Below are positions 18,793-27,633 of a stretch of 64,000 bases of DNA, in pieces. The stretch comes from Pseudomonas sp. GGS8 (lineage in GTDB: Bacteria; Pseudomonadota; Gammaproteobacteria; Pseudomonadales; Pseudomonadaceae). Location: contig NZ_JALJWF010000001.1 of NCBI RefSeq assembly GCF_024168645.1, positions 1,293,001 through 1,357,000 of the forward strand. The letters are read 5' to 3'. Numbering within the stretch: the stretch's first letter is position 1; every line of letters begins with the position of its first letter. Below the pieces are notes generated by a model. That model was not told where the DNA came from and ran no database searches. It saw only the letters and a program-made list of their open reading frames with translations. A program made the translations under genes and the position numbers.

Positions 18793-20073
18793 TCAAGTCT
18801 TGTCGATCAACCGCCCCAACCCATCCAGCAAGCGCTGCAACGCGCCCTGATTGGTGCGCATCACCTTCAGCCCCGCCTCCGCCATCCGCTGTGCATCGCG
18901 CGGCAGTTCGAACAGCCGCTGCACCGCCAGCGCCAGACTTTCGGCATCATCGACTTCGGCCAACGCTCCGGCGCTGCGTAACTGCGCGGCGATTTCGAGG
19001 AAGTTGAACAGGTGCGGCCCGCTGAGCACCGGTTTGGCCAAGGCCGCCGGCTCCAGCAGGTTATGGCCGCCGTTGGGCACCAGGCTGCCACCGACGAAAG
19101 CACTGTCGGCCAAGGCGTAGAGAAACAGCAACTCGCCCATGGTGTCACCCAGCAGCACCGAAGTGTCTGCGGTCACCGGCTCGCCCGTCGAACGCCGCAC
19201 CGTGGCGAAACCTTTTTGCCGGCACAACTCAAACACCGGGTTGAAGCGCTCCGGATGACGCGGTACCAGAATCAGCAAGGCATCGGGATGATTAGCCAGT
19301 AGCCGACGATGGGCATCGAGCACCACTTCGTCTTCACCTTCATGGGTACTCGCCGCGATCCACACCGGGCGCTCCTGCGCCTGCCATTGTCCGCGCAAGT
19401 CGACAGCACGCTGCAGCAATTGCGGGTCGATAGTCAGGTCGAACTTGATCGAGCCGGTCACTTCGACCGTTTCCGGGCGCGCACCCAAATCGCGGAAACG
19501 CTGCGCCTCGGCTTCGGTCTGCACCGCGAACAAACTCATCTCGGCGAGCATCGGTTGGGTCAGTTTATGGAAGCGACCATAGCCTTTGGCCGAGCGCTCA
19601 GACAGTCGCGCATTGGCCAGGGCCACGGGAATTCCACGTTTGGCGCACTGATGGATATGGTTGGGCCAGAGTTCGGTTTCCATGATCACTGCCAGTTTCG
19701 GCCGGGCCCGATCAAGGAATCGCGCCGCAGCGCAAGGCAAGTCATAAGGCAAATAGCAGTGCTGAATGCGCGGTTCGTTGGCAAACAGCGCCTGGATGCG
19801 CTCGGACCCGGTCGGGGTCATGCAGGTAACGGTAATCGGCAGCGTCGGATATCGCTGCAGCAAGGCACGGATCATCGGCGCCGCGGCGATGCTTTCGCCC
19901 ACCGACACCGCATGCACCCAGAGGCCGTCCGGCTTCATCGCCGGCAGCGCGAGGGAGAAACGTTCGCCGATGCGTTTGGCGTATGCCGGCGCCTTGCGCG
20001 CCCGCAGCCAAAGCCGAATCGCTACCAATGGCAGCCCCAGGTAAAACAGCGCGGTGTAGAGAGTTCTATTCAT
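18793..20073 (-). CDS. waaA: 3-deoxy-D-manno-octulosonic acid transferase WaaA (KdtA)
   Basis: This 426-residue membrane-bound GT-B glycosyltransferase adds Kdo residues to lipid IVA, the start of the LPS core. The start ATG 20073 gives MNRTLYTALFYLGLPL with one N-terminal membrane segment. Family features are GERFS near residue 35, WVHAVSVGESIAA (about 58) and TVTCMTPTGSERI, followed by METELWPN (about 130). Late features are ASTHEGEDE (about 265), VPRHPERF and the C-terminal GGSLVPNGGHNLLEP (about 340). A 40-residue upstream extension lacks character and is left out. It follows the LysR gene by 22 bases in the same direction and is convergent to tolC. Confidence 0.97.
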   Translation of the reverse strand: MNRTLYTALFYLGLPLVAIRLWLRARKAPAYAKRIGERFSLALPAMKPDGLWVHAVSVGESIAAAPMIRALLQRYPTLPITVTCMTPTGSERIQALFANEPRIQHCYLPYDLPCAAARFLDRARPKLAVIMETELWPNHIHQCAKRGIPVALANARLSERSAKGYGRFHKLTQPMLAEMSLFAVQTEAEAQRFRDLGARPETVEVTGSIKFDLTIDPQLLQRAVDLRGQWQAQERPVWIAASTHEGEDEVVLDAHRRLLANHPDALLILVPRHPERFNPVFELCRQKGFATVRRSTGEPVTADTSVLLGDTMGELLFLYALADSAFVGGSLVPNGGHNLLEPAALAKPVLSGPHLFNFLEIAAQLRSAGALAEVDDAESLALAVQRLFELPRDAQRMAEAGLKVMRTNQGALQRLLDGLGRLIDKT

Positions 20074-20095
20074 GGCGGCGGAGTTTATCGGTTTT

Positions 20096-20986
20096 TTAGC
20101 CGATCGCCTGCAAGTGCACGGCAAAACGTTCCGCCAGCCAACGGGCTGCGGGGCCGAGAGGCTCGTCGCGGCGCCAGACCAGCTCCACAATCAATGCCGG
20201 CGGCGTCCATTCGCTGGTCAGTTCGACCATCAGATTCTTATACGCCGGGTACTGCACCACATGGCGCGGCAACCAGGCCCAGCCAAGGCCGCGCATCACC
20301 CATTCGGCCATCACATAGAAACTGTCGGCGCGCCAGACCTGCGGGCTGGCCGGCTCACTGCCGGGATAGACGCTGGACTGCGTGGACATCAGCAACTGTC
20401 GATGTTGCGCCAGTTGCTGGCAATCGACCCGCGTCTGCGGCGCCAATGGATGCCCCACGCCGCACACGGTGACCATTTCAACGCTGCCCAGCACCCGCCG
20501 TTCTAGGGCTTCGGGAATCTGCTCGTGATAGAACAGCAAGCCCAGGTCGGCCCGACGCTCTACCAGTTTGCGCGCGACGTCGCCCTGGGCGGCACTGGTC
20601 AGCTGCACTTCGAGACTGGGAAATTGTTCGGCCAGGGCTTCAAAGCTTTCAACCACTGCCTGATAAGGCATTGCCTCGTCCTGGGCCACCCGCAAACTCG
20701 CTTCCTGACCGCGCATCATCGCCAATGCCCGGCCGTTGAGGCGCTCACATTGGCGCAGCACTTCCCGCGCCTCTTCAAGCAGCGCGGTGCCGGCTTCGGT
20801 GAGTTTCGGCTGGCGACCACTGCTGCGATCGAACAGGCTGACGCCCAGGTCTTCTTCCAGCAGCGCAATCGAACTGCTGACCGCCGACTGCGCCTTGCGC
20901 TGATCCCGCGCCACCGCGGAAAAGGAACGCTGTTCCGCGACACTGACAAACAAGTGCAGCTGTTCCAGACTCCATTGCATGTTCAT
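20096..20986 (-). CDS. LysR-family transcriptional regulator
   Basis: This 296-residue regulator has an N-terminal winged helix-turn-helix (LHLFVSVAEQRSFSAVA...QSAVSSSIALLEEDLGV, about 8-60) and a C-terminal periplasmic-binding-like effector domain. Its start (MNMQWSLEQ) lies 102 bases from the divergent SMR efflux gene, the usual LysR arrangement for a target gene, so control of that pump is a reasonable inference. It is also 22 bases upstream of waaA and may share its transcript. The effector is unknown. As I recall it corresponds to PA4989 in P. aeruginosa by position. Confidence 0.93.
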   Translation of the reverse strand: MNMQWSLEQLHLFVSVAEQRSFSAVARDQRKAQSAVSSSIALLEEDLGVSLFDRSSGRQPKLTEAGTALLEEAREVLRQCERLNGRALAMMRGQEASLRVAQDEAMPYQAVVESFEALAEQFPSLEVQLTSAAQGDVARKLVERRADLGLLFYHEQIPEALERRVLGSVEMVTVCGVGHPLAPQTRVDCQQLAQHRQLLMSTQSSVYPGSEPASPQVWRADSFYVMAEWVMRGLGWAWLPRHVVQYPAYKNLMVELTSEWTPPALIVELVWRRDEPLGPAARWLAERFAVHLQAIG

Positions 20987-21088
20987 GGCTCAACCCATCT
21001 TCAGAACAGATAGGTAATGACTTTACCGCATCTGGCGGATCTCTAGAATGCCGACCTCAGAAGCAACACTTCATACGAGGATTGACCC

Positions 21089-21421
21089 ATGACCGCTTAC
21101 TACTATCTGGCCATCGCCATCTGCGCCGAAGTGATCGCCACCGTTTCGATGAAAGCGGTCAAGGGTATCAGCACGCCACTGCCGCTGCTGCTGGTCATCG
21201 TCGGTTACGGCATTGCTTTCGGGATGCTGACCCTGGTGGTGCGCAGCGTTCCGGTCGGCGTGGCCTACGCGGTGTGGGCCGGCATGGGCATCGTGATGGT
21301 CAGCGTCGCGGCGCTGTTTATCTACGGGCAGAAACTGGATGTGCCGGCAATGCTGGGGATGGCGTTGATTGTGCTGGGCGTCGTGGTTATTCAGCTGTTC
21401 TCCAAGACCGCGGGACATTAA
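21089..21421 (+). CDS. small multidrug resistance (SMR) efflux protein
   Basis: This 110-residue membrane protein has four transmembrane helices and the SMR hallmarks. These are the essential Glu in helix 1 (IAICAEVIATVSMKA, about residue 13), the loop-2/helix-3 VAYAVWAGMGIV with Trp, and a basic-poor hydrophobic C-terminal helix. Such proteins work as dimers exchanging protons for cationic drugs. GAGGA lies 8 bases before the ATG. It is divergent from the LysR gene and followed by a hairpin terminator. The exact substrates (quaternary ammonium, polyamine, guanidinium) cannot be told from sequence. Confidence 0.93.
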   Translation: MTAYYYLAIAICAEVIATVSMKAVKGISTPLPLLLVIVGYGIAFGMLTLVVRSVPVGVAYAVWAGMGIVMVSVAALFIYGQKLDVPAMLGMALIVLGVVVIQLFSKTAGH

Positions 21422-21439
21422 AACCCGAAGCACCATTTA

Positions 21440-21475
21440 CTGTGGGAGCACCGCACCGCCGCTCCCACAGGTTTT
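21440..21475 (+). terminator. terminator after the SMR gene
   Basis: CTGTGGGAGC (21440-21449) pairs perfectly with GCTCCCACAG (21461-21470) across an 11-base loop, followed by GTTTTG. It resembles half-REP elements that also serve as terminators. Confidence 0.75.
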
Positions 21476-21559
21476 GCATCCGCTCTATTGATCACCAACA
21501 AATCTCCTGCGCATCGAGTCTGTATACTGCGCCCTCGTCTTGAACACTGAGGTCGCTGC

Positions 21560-22735
21560 ATGCCATCCGTTATTTCCACCGACGTTCTGATTGTCGGCGC
21601 TGGTGTCGCCGGCCTGTGGCTGAATGCGCGCCTGCGCCGCCAGGGCTTTTCGACCGTGCTGGTGGAAAGCGCCAGTCTCGGTGGCGGGCAGAGCCTGAAG
21701 TCTCAGGGCATCATCCACGGCGGTGCCAAGTACGCGTTGCACGGTGCCCTGACCGGCGCCTCGGAAGCCATTGCCGACATGCCGCGTCGCTGGCGTGAAG
21801 CACTGGCCGGCGACGGCGAACTGGACCTGTCCGGCGTGCGCGTATTGTCCGATGCCCATTACCTCTGGTCCCCCGGCACCCTCGCTGGCAACCTCACCAG
21901 CTTTTTCGCCAGCAAAGCCGTGCGCGGGCGGGTCGATCAGGTCAAAGGTGATCAATTGCCGCCGGCGCTGCAAGACAAGCGCTTCAAGGGCAAGGTTTAT
22001 CGACTGACGGAACTGGTGGTCGACGTGCCAAGCCTGATTCAGCGCCTGGCTGACCTGGCTGGCGACGGTCTGCTGGCCGGTCAACACATCGAACCGCTGC
22101 TGGAGAATGGCGAACTGGTCGGTTTGAAAGTCGACGAACGCGAAATCCGCGCCCAGCGCATCGTTCTCAGTGCCGGTGCCGGCACCGCTGACCTGCTGAC
22201 CGCGCTGGGCCTGAGCCAACCGGCCATGCAGCGCCGCCCCCTGCACATGATCATCGTCAAAGGCCCGAGCCTCAAACCGCTGTACGCCCACTGCCTGGGC
22301 GGCGGGCCGAAGCCGCGCGTCACCGTGACCACTCACCCGGCCGCCGATGGCCAGTGGGTCTGGTACGTGGGAGGCGACATCGCCGAAGCCGAAGGCGTGG
22401 CCCGCGAGCCAGCCGCGCAAATTGCCGCTGCCCAGAAAGAACTTGGCCAACTGCTGCCGTGGATCGACCTGAGCACCGCACAGTGGGCGACCTTGCGGGT
22501 CGAACGCGCCGAGCCGCTGCAATCGGGCCTGACCCGCCCGGACAACGCCTTCCTCGCCGAGCAGAATCGTCTGCTGGTGGGCTGGCCGACCAAACTTGCC
22601 CTGGCACCGGACTTCGCCGACCGCGTCTTCGCCACACTGCAACGCGACGGTATTCAGCCGAGCCATCCGGCCCCGCTGCCGGAACTGCCGAAACCGCCGA
22701 TAGGCGCCCCTGCCTGGGAGCAACTGCTGCCATGA
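21560..22735 (+). CDS. FAD-dependent oxidoreductase (DAO family)
   Basis: This 391-residue protein has an N-terminal Rossmann FAD site (VLIVGAGVAGLWLNARLRR, residues 9-27) and a DAO-type layout related to glycerol-3-phosphate dehydrogenase and amino-acid oxidases. SLKSQGIIHGGAKYAL near residue 48 looks like the substrate/FAD loop, and RIVLSAGAGTADLL near residue 195 is the second FAD-binding piece. No lipobox or membrane segment is seen. The aldo/keto reductase gene begins inside its stop codon (ATGA), so the two act together. The substrate is unknown. By position it matches PA4991 of P. aeruginosa. Confidence 0.88.
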   Translation: MPSVISTDVLIVGAGVAGLWLNARLRRQGFSTVLVESASLGGGQSLKSQGIIHGGAKYALHGALTGASEAIADMPRRWREALAGDGELDLSGVRVLSDAHYLWSPGTLAGNLTSFFASKAVRGRVDQVKGDQLPPALQDKRFKGKVYRLTELVVDVPSLIQRLADLAGDGLLAGQHIEPLLENGELVGLKVDEREIRAQRIVLSAGAGTADLLTALGLSQPAMQRRPLHMIIVKGPSLKPLYAHCLGGGPKPRVTVTTHPAADGQWVWYVGGDIAEAEGVAREPAAQIAAAQKELGQLLPWIDLSTAQWATLRVERAEPLQSGLTRPDNAFLAEQNRLLVGWPTKLALAPDFADRVFATLQRDGIQPSHPAPLPELPKPPIGAPAWEQLLP

Positions 22736-23544
22736 GCCAACCGACCCTGCATGACCTGCATCGCCCGCTGGGCAGCACCGGCCTGCTGGTATCGCCCCTG
22801 GGCCTGGGCACAGTGAAACTTGGTCGCGATCAAGGGGTGAAATACCCCAACGGCTTTCAGATCCCCGGCGACGACGAAGCCCGCATGCTGCTCAAACTCG
22901 CGCGCGACCTGGGCATAAACCTGATCGACACCGCCCCGGCCTATGGCCGCAGCGAAGAGCGTCTCGGCCCGTTGCTGCGTGGGCAGCGTCAGGACTGGGT
23001 AATCGTCAGCAAGGTCGGTGAAGAGTTCGCCGACGGGCAGTCCCGCCATGATTTCAGCGCCGCGCATACCCGGTTCTCGGTGGAACGCAGCCTGCGACGT
23101 CTGGAAACGGATTTTATCGACCTGGTGCTGGTGCACTCCGACGGCAACGACCTGGCGATCCTTAACGACAGCGAGGTCTACGCCACCCTCGCGGAGCTCA
23201 AGACCGAAGGCAAGATTCGCGGCTTCGGCTTCTCCGGAAAAACCGTCGAAGGTGGTTTGAAGGCTCTGGAACAAGGTGATTGCGCGATGGTCACCTACAA
23301 TCTGAACGAACAGAACGAGAAGGCAGTCATTGACTATGCTGCTGCTCACGGCAAAGCAATCCTGGTCAAGAAAGCCCTGGCCAGCGGCCACGTCTGCCTG
23401 AGCCCGGGCATTGATCCGGTGCGTGCCAGCTTCGAGTTGTTGTTTGAACACCCGGGTGTAGCCAGTGCTATTGTCGGGACCATCAATCCGCTGCACCTCG
23501 CCCATAACGTCGCGACCGTTGCCCAGGTCCTTCGTAGCCATTGA
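22732..23544 (+). CDS. aldo/keto reductase
   Basis: This 270-residue NADPH-dependent oxidoreductase of the AKR superfamily starts at ATG 22732 (MSQPTLHDLHRPLG), overlapping the upstream gene by four bases. A longer frame reads through that gene and is rejected. The catalytic tetrad is seen as INLIDTAPAYGRSEERLG (Asp and Tyr, about residues 62-68), WVIVSKVGEE (Lys, about 91) and LVLVHSDGND (His, about 137). The C-terminal NADP-loop region contains GTINPLHLAHNV. It is translationally coupled to the FAD oxidoreductase and followed 32 bases later by a third gene. The substrate is unknown. Confidence 0.92.
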   Translation: MSQPTLHDLHRPLGSTGLLVSPLGLGTVKLGRDQGVKYPNGFQIPGDDEARMLLKLARDLGINLIDTAPAYGRSEERLGPLLRGQRQDWVIVSKVGEEFADGQSRHDFSAAHTRFSVERSLRRLETDFIDLVLVHSDGNDLAILNDSEVYATLAELKTEGKIRGFGFSGKTVEGGLKALEQGDCAMVTYNLNEQNEKAVIDYAAAHGKAILVKKALASGHVCLSPGIDPVRASFELLFEHPGVASAIVGTINPLHLAHNVATVAQVLRSH

Positions 23545-23576
23545 TGCCGCCCACGCGGCCTTAAGCAGGAGCCGAC

Positions 23577-24545
23577 ATGCCGCGTACGCTGATCAGAAAG
23601 AACCCGAACAACTTCAAGACCCTGCCGCTGTTCGTCGAAGCCACACCCGAAGGCTTGAGTTATCAGAGCGTCGGGATGCCGTTGAATTTCTCCCAGACCC
23701 TGCAACGTCGTCGCCCGGTGACGGTAGCCGACAGCGAGCGGTTTGCCCTGGAGCTGGCGAACCTCGGGGTTTCGGTGCGCCTGACCCTGCATTGGCAGAG
23801 TCGCGATTACTGGGTGTTGGTGCGTCAGCGTCGACAAGACCGCGGCGATGTGGTGCTCAAGCTGATCTCCGGTTACGTGCCGGCCCATGAGCTGAACCTG
23901 CCGCTGCACACGGCAACCCAGGAAATTGCCGAAGAATGCCTGCTGGAAACGCCGGAAGGCTGGCTCAGCGGGCGCTTCAACGAAACCTGGCTGCCAGCGC
24001 CCTACTCGGCAGCCCTGCATTACCGCGAAGCCCTGCCGTTTCGCCTGACACCACTATCCGGCTCGGCGCGGCCGGTGCGCTGCGCGAACATGCCGCTGAT
24101 CGAACGTCCCCGGGCCTACGTGCACTTGCCGACAGCATCGCTGCAATTGATCTACGATTTGCGCCTGGACGTGCCCAAGGAAGCCAAATCCCTGAGCCTG
24201 TTCCATGTCGACGAACGGCTGGAGGGCGATCAACTGGTGGCCCGGCTCGATCGCAAACGTCCCGATTTGTACCTGATGCCACTGCAGGACGGTCAGCCGA
24301 TGGCTGAGCTCTATACCCTGAAAAAGGATCAACTGTACCCCGCGAGTACCCGCGGGCTGTATCTGGCGGAGAGTTTTGCCCGGCAGGAAGGCTGGCTGGT
24401 GAGGGATGAGCGGATTCGCTGGAAGGATTGGGTGCGGCAGCAGGGTTTGACCCCACCGGGGAAAGACTCGGGTTTAGCCCGGTTACGCGGGAAGGCGAAG
24501 CAACTGCTGAAAAGAATCGTGCCGCGTAAGAAAGTCAGCTCTTGA
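23577..24545 (+). CDS. conserved protein of unknown function (PA4993-like)
   Basis: This 322-residue soluble protein has no signal peptide or membrane segments. The first third (SQTLQRRRPVTVADSERFALELANLGV) is mixed alpha/beta. The middle (DRGDVVLKLISGYVPAHELNLPLHTATQEIAEECL) hints at a Nudix-like ELN/ATQEIAEE helix, but the Nudix consensus is incomplete. The C-terminus is strongly basic (GKAKQLLKRIVPRKKVSS). Related proteins are sometimes labelled metal ABC transporter ATPase, but I see no Walker A, signature or Walker B motif, so that name is not supported. It is the third gene of the oxidoreductase cluster and ends at a convergent terminator shared with hldE. Confidence 0.8.
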   Translation: MPRTLIRKNPNNFKTLPLFVEATPEGLSYQSVGMPLNFSQTLQRRRPVTVADSERFALELANLGVSVRLTLHWQSRDYWVLVRQRRQDRGDVVLKLISGYVPAHELNLPLHTATQEIAEECLLETPEGWLSGRFNETWLPAPYSAALHYREALPFRLTPLSGSARPVRCANMPLIERPRAYVHLPTASLQLIYDLRLDVPKEAKSLSLFHVDERLEGDQLVARLDRKRPDLYLMPLQDGQPMAELYTLKKDQLYPASTRGLYLAESFARQEGWLVRDERIRWKDWVRQQGLTPPGKDSGLARLRGKAKQLLKRIVPRKKVSS

Positions 24546-24559
24546 AGCATCACAAAAGC

Positions 24560-24611
24560 AAAAGATCGCAGCCTTCGGGCGCGTAGGAGCTGCCGAAGGC
24601 TGCGATCTTTT
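24560..24611. terminator. bidirectional terminator hairpin
   Basis: A perfect 19-bp stem (24560-24578 with 24593-24611; the arms begin AAAAGATCGCAGCC) with a 14-base loop ends in a T run on both strands. It lies between the convergent genes ending at 24545 and 24618 and recurs, slightly diverged, at 56014-56057. Confidence 0.9.
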
Positions 24612-24617
24612 ATGGCC

Positions 24618-26042
24618 TCACTCGGCCTGGCGAATCTTCTCGACAATCGCCGTGGTCGAGCTGTTTTCCACCAGCCCCAGTACTTTCACGGTCCCGCCGT
24701 AAGCGTTGACGATGTCCGCACCAACCACTTGGTCGATCCCGTAATCACCGCCCTTGACCAGTACGTCCGGCTTGAGCGCGCGCAGCAGGTTTTCCGGGGT
24801 GCCCTCTGAGAAGCTGATCACCCAATCCACGGCGCCTAAACCTGCCAGTACCGCCATGCGACGGTCGACGCTGTTGATCGGACGACCCGGCCCCTTCAAG
24901 CGGCTCACCGACGCATCGTCATTGACCGCCACGATCAGGCGATCACCTTGGGCGCGCGCCTGTTCGAGGTAAGTCACATGGCCGGCATGCAGGATGTCGA
25001 AGCAGCCGTTGGTGAACACGATCTTCTCTTTGTGTGCACGCGCGTCATCGACCGCCAACAGCAACTGCTCCAGGCCCAGCACACCGCGCTCAGAGCCCTC
25101 CTCGCGCTGAATCGCGCGACGCAGTTCCGGTGCGCTGATGGCCGCGGTACCGAGCTTGCCGACCACGATGCCCGCCGCCAGATTGGCCAGGGCCACCGCG
25201 TGGGGCAGCTCTTCGCCAGCGGCGATCGCCGCCGCCAGGGTAGAAATCACCGTGTCACCGGCGCCGGTCACGTCGAACACTTCACGGGCACGGGCCGGCA
25301 GGTGCAGCGCCGGATGATCCGGGCGCAGCAAGGTCATCCCGTGCTCGCCACGGGTTACCAGCAACGCACCGAGGTCGAGGTCATGCATCAGCTGCGCGCC
25401 CTTGCTCACCAGTTCGTGCTCATCGGCGCAACCGCCGACGATGGTCTCGAACTCGCTGAGGTTCGGGGTGATCAGGCTCGCGCCACGGTAGATCGAGAAA
25501 TCCTTGCCCTTGGGATCGGCCAGCACCGGAATGCCACGGGCACGGGCGGCCTGGATCAGCACCTGATGGTTTTTCAACGCGCCTTTGCCGTAGTCGGACA
25601 GCACCAGCACCTTGATACCTTCGAGCAATTCGTCGACTTGCTCGCCCAGCGCCAGGGCGTCAGTTGCGAAAGACTCTTCGAAGTCGATACGCAGCAATTG
25701 CTGGTGACGGCTCATGACCCGCAGCTTGACGATGGTCGGCTGGTGCGCAATGCGCTGAAACAACGCCCGCACGCCTGCGCCCTTGAGGCTATTGGCCAGG
25801 CTGTCGGCGGCTTCGTCATCGCCAGTCACGCCGACCAGCGAGGCCGGCGCACCGAGCGCGGCAATGTTCAAGGCAACGTTGGCGGCACCGCCCGGGCGGT
25901 CCTCGATGTGCTCGACCTTGACTACCGGTACCGGCGCCTCAGGGGAGATCCGTGAGGTACCACCATGCCAGTAACGGTCGAGCATGACATCGCCGACCAC
26001 CAAGACAGGGGCTTGATTGAATCGCGGCATGGACAACTTCAT
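24618..26042 (-). CDS. hldE: bifunctional heptose-7-phosphate kinase / heptose-1-phosphate adenylyltransferase HldE
   Basis: This 474-residue two-domain enzyme makes ADP-heptose for the LPS inner core. The N-terminal PfkB/ribokinase domain (about 1-320) has DRPGGAANVALNIAALG and the catalytic DVTGAGDTVIS. The C-terminal nucleotidyltransferase domain (about 340-474) has FTNGCFDILHAGHVTYLEQA with the HxGH motif, and KGGDYGIDQVVGAD later. The ATG 26042 gives MKLSMPRFNQAPVL; six extra upstream residues are less likely. It lies downstream of msbA and the sulfotransferase-cysC pair on the same strand. Product use continues with WaaC and WaaF encoded at 44-46 kb. Confidence 0.97.
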   Translation of the reverse strand: MKLSMPRFNQAPVLVVGDVMLDRYWHGGTSRISPEAPVPVVKVEHIEDRPGGAANVALNIAALGAPASLVGVTGDDEAADSLANSLKGAGVRALFQRIAHQPTIVKLRVMSRHQQLLRIDFEESFATDALALGEQVDELLEGIKVLVLSDYGKGALKNHQVLIQAARARGIPVLADPKGKDFSIYRGASLITPNLSEFETIVGGCADEHELVSKGAQLMHDLDLGALLVTRGEHGMTLLRPDHPALHLPARAREVFDVTGAGDTVISTLAAAIAAGEELPHAVALANLAAGIVVGKLGTAAISAPELRRAIQREEGSERGVLGLEQLLLAVDDARAHKEKIVFTNGCFDILHAGHVTYLEQARAQGDRLIVAVNDDASVSRLKGPGRPINSVDRRMAVLAGLGAVDWVISFSEGTPENLLRALKPDVLVKGGDYGIDQVVGADIVNAYGGTVKVLGLVENSSTTAIVEKIRQAE

Positions 26043-26144
26043 GGAGCAACCCACATACAAAATGAACAGGGGCGCGATATTAACACAGGGTTGGCGCTGG
26101 CTTGCGGGGCGGCTGCAACCGGATGAATCGACAGGGATTTCTGT

Positions 26145-26750
26145 TCATTTATTGAACAGAAATTGCGACAAACGATGGCAAGCGTCCTCAAGTTGCAGCG
26201 CCTGGGTATCAATCTCGCACTCCGCCGTCAGCGGTGCCTCATAAGGGCTGTCGATGCCGGTGAAGTTCTTGATCCGCCCTTGCCGGGCCGCTTGATACAA
26301 ACCTTTTGGGTCCCGTTGTGCGCACACCGCGAAGGGCGTGCTCACATACACCTCGATGAAATCGCCCTCAGCGAACAACCGCCGGGCGGTATCACGCTCG
26401 GCGCGAAACGGCGAGATCGCCGCAACAATCACAATCAAACCAGCGTCGACCATCAGCCGTGCCACCTCGGCCATGCGCCGGATATTTTCCCGGCGACACT
26501 CAGCACTCATCCCCAAATCACGGCACAGCCCATTGCGCAGGTTGTCGCCATCGAGCAGGAACGTGTGCAGCCCGTGCTGATTGAGTTGCGACTCCAGCGC
26601 ATTGGCCAGGGTCGACTTGCCCGCGCCTGACAGACCCGTCAGCCAGAGGCAACGCGGGTGCTGGGATTTGATTGCGGCGCGGTCGCGGTTCGACAGTGAT
26701 AAATCGTAAGGCCTGATCTCTGGAACAGGCATCGACAGGGTCTCATTCAT
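26145..26750 (-). CDS. cysC: adenylyl-sulfate kinase CysC
   Basis: This 201-residue kinase phosphorylates APS to PAPS, the sulfate donor for sulfotransferases. The P-loop is complete ([13 protein letters not shown], about residue 36), with [14 protein letters not shown] and RMAEVARLM after it. SPYEAP near residue 170 is the late family motif. The ATG 26750 overlaps the sulfotransferase stop by eight bases. The gene stands alone without cysD/cysN, so APS must come from the general sulfate pathway. An 11-bp inverted repeat straddles its stop codon (26137-26163). The natural reading is that it feeds PAPS to the adjacent sulfotransferase. Confidence 0.95.
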   Translation of the reverse strand: MNETLSMPVPEIRPYDLSLSNRDRAAIKSQHPRCLWLTGLSGAGKSTLANALESQLNQHGLHTFLLDGDNLRNGLCRDLGMSAECRRENIRRMAEVARLMVDAGLIVIVAAISPFRAERDTARRLFAEGDFIEVYVSTPFAVCAQRDPKGLYQAARQGRIKNFTGIDSPYEAPLTAECEIDTQALQLEDACHRLSQFLFNK

Positions 26751-27447
26751 AACCGAGCATTTCGTAATCGCGCTGGTACACCCGTCGCACCAGCCGTCGG
26801 GTACGCACCGAGCAGAAATCGCGGGCAAGCATCGGACGCCGCTGTTGCGAGCCGTTGACGTGAGGTAACACTGCCGAGTGGCCTACTTGTTCGCAGATCA
26901 GGCGAAAATCCCGCTCCAGATGCTCCTGGTAGCCGATGAAATCCAGGGCCAAATGCCCCAGGGAGTCGGTCAGAAAATCCGTTTGCGCGGCAAAATGCAT
27001 TTGTCGGCTGATCGTCTCCGAATGCAGCCAGCGAGCAACGAAATCATCGAAGTCGCGGTAGTGGCTGACCAGCCTCTGCGCCGCCTGGTCGCGCCGGCCC
27101 AACTCGTTGCCGCGCAAAAAAGCATAAGCCGAGTAGGCCCTTTCCAGCGGATCACGAACGAAGGCGAACTTGAAACTGGCGGCAAACTGCTCGGGAAATT
27201 GCTGCTCGTACCAATACAACGGCAAGTGCCCCGGGGTCCAGCCATCGAACATTGCCGCGCACACACTGCTCCCGGCACATTTGGGAACATGAATGAATAG
27301 GCAGGAATGCTGTTCGAAGGCCTTGGGAAACCCCAGATTGGCCGACATTGACTTGTTGACCACCTGACGGTCCACGACCGACAGGCGCCCCAGCAGAAAA
27401 GCCCGCTGCTGCTTGGGCAAGAGCTTCCAGAGATATCGTTGCAGCAT
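26743..27447 (-). CDS. PAPS-dependent sulfotransferase family protein
   Basis: This 234-residue protein belongs to the sulfotransferase-2-like group. The 5'-phosphosulfate loop is [21 protein letters not shown] (about residues 48-67), and the 3'-phosphate site is [20 protein letters not shown] (Arg about 106, Ser about 113). I chose ATG 27447 ([15 protein letters not shown]); a longer frame runs into an upstream hairpin and has no conserved character. The ribosome site is weak. Placed between msbA and hldE and coupled to cysC, it probably sulfates a sugar of LPS or another envelope glycan. That acceptor is an inference and is not shown by the sequence. Confidence 0.87.
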   Translation of the reverse strand: MLQRYLWKLLPKQQRAFLLGRLSVVDRQVVNKSMSANLGFPKAFEQHSCLFIHVPKCAGSSVCAAMFDGWTPGHLPLYWYEQQFPEQFAASFKFAFVRDPLERAYSAYAFLRGNELGRRDQAAQRLVSHYRDFDDFVARWLHSETISRQMHFAAQTDFLTDSLGHLALDFIGYQEHLERDFRLICEQVGHSAVLPHVNGSQQRRPMLARDFCSVRTRRLVRRVYQRDYEMLGYE

Positions 27448-27600
27448 GGCAGTACCCGCGCGAAAGGGCTGGCCCCCCTCGATTGTAGTCAACGTTCGTT
27501 CAGGAACCTTAACAAGCGCGTTGCCGAGATTTATTCCGGTTTGGTCAAGAAGCGTAAAGGTCTGGATACAATCCACCGGACGCGTTGCACGCCGGTGAAC

Positions 27601-27627
27601 GCGAGGGTGAGCCAGGCTCACCCTCGC
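27601..27627 (-). terminator. hairpin after msbA
   Basis: GCGAGGGTGAGCC (27601-27613) and GGCTCACCCTCGC (27615-27627) are perfect inverted arms almost abutting, seven bases beyond the msbA stop. There is no T run on the minus strand, so this may be a partial terminator or RNA 3'-end protector before the sulfotransferase gene. Confidence 0.6.
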
Positions 27628-27633
27628 ATCGAG

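Noticed and set aside
21481..21559. Promoter TTGATC/TATACT before the FAD oxidoreductase
   Set aside because: The spacing between the two hexamers is 29 bases, too long for a sigma70 promoter; a start elsewhere is likely.
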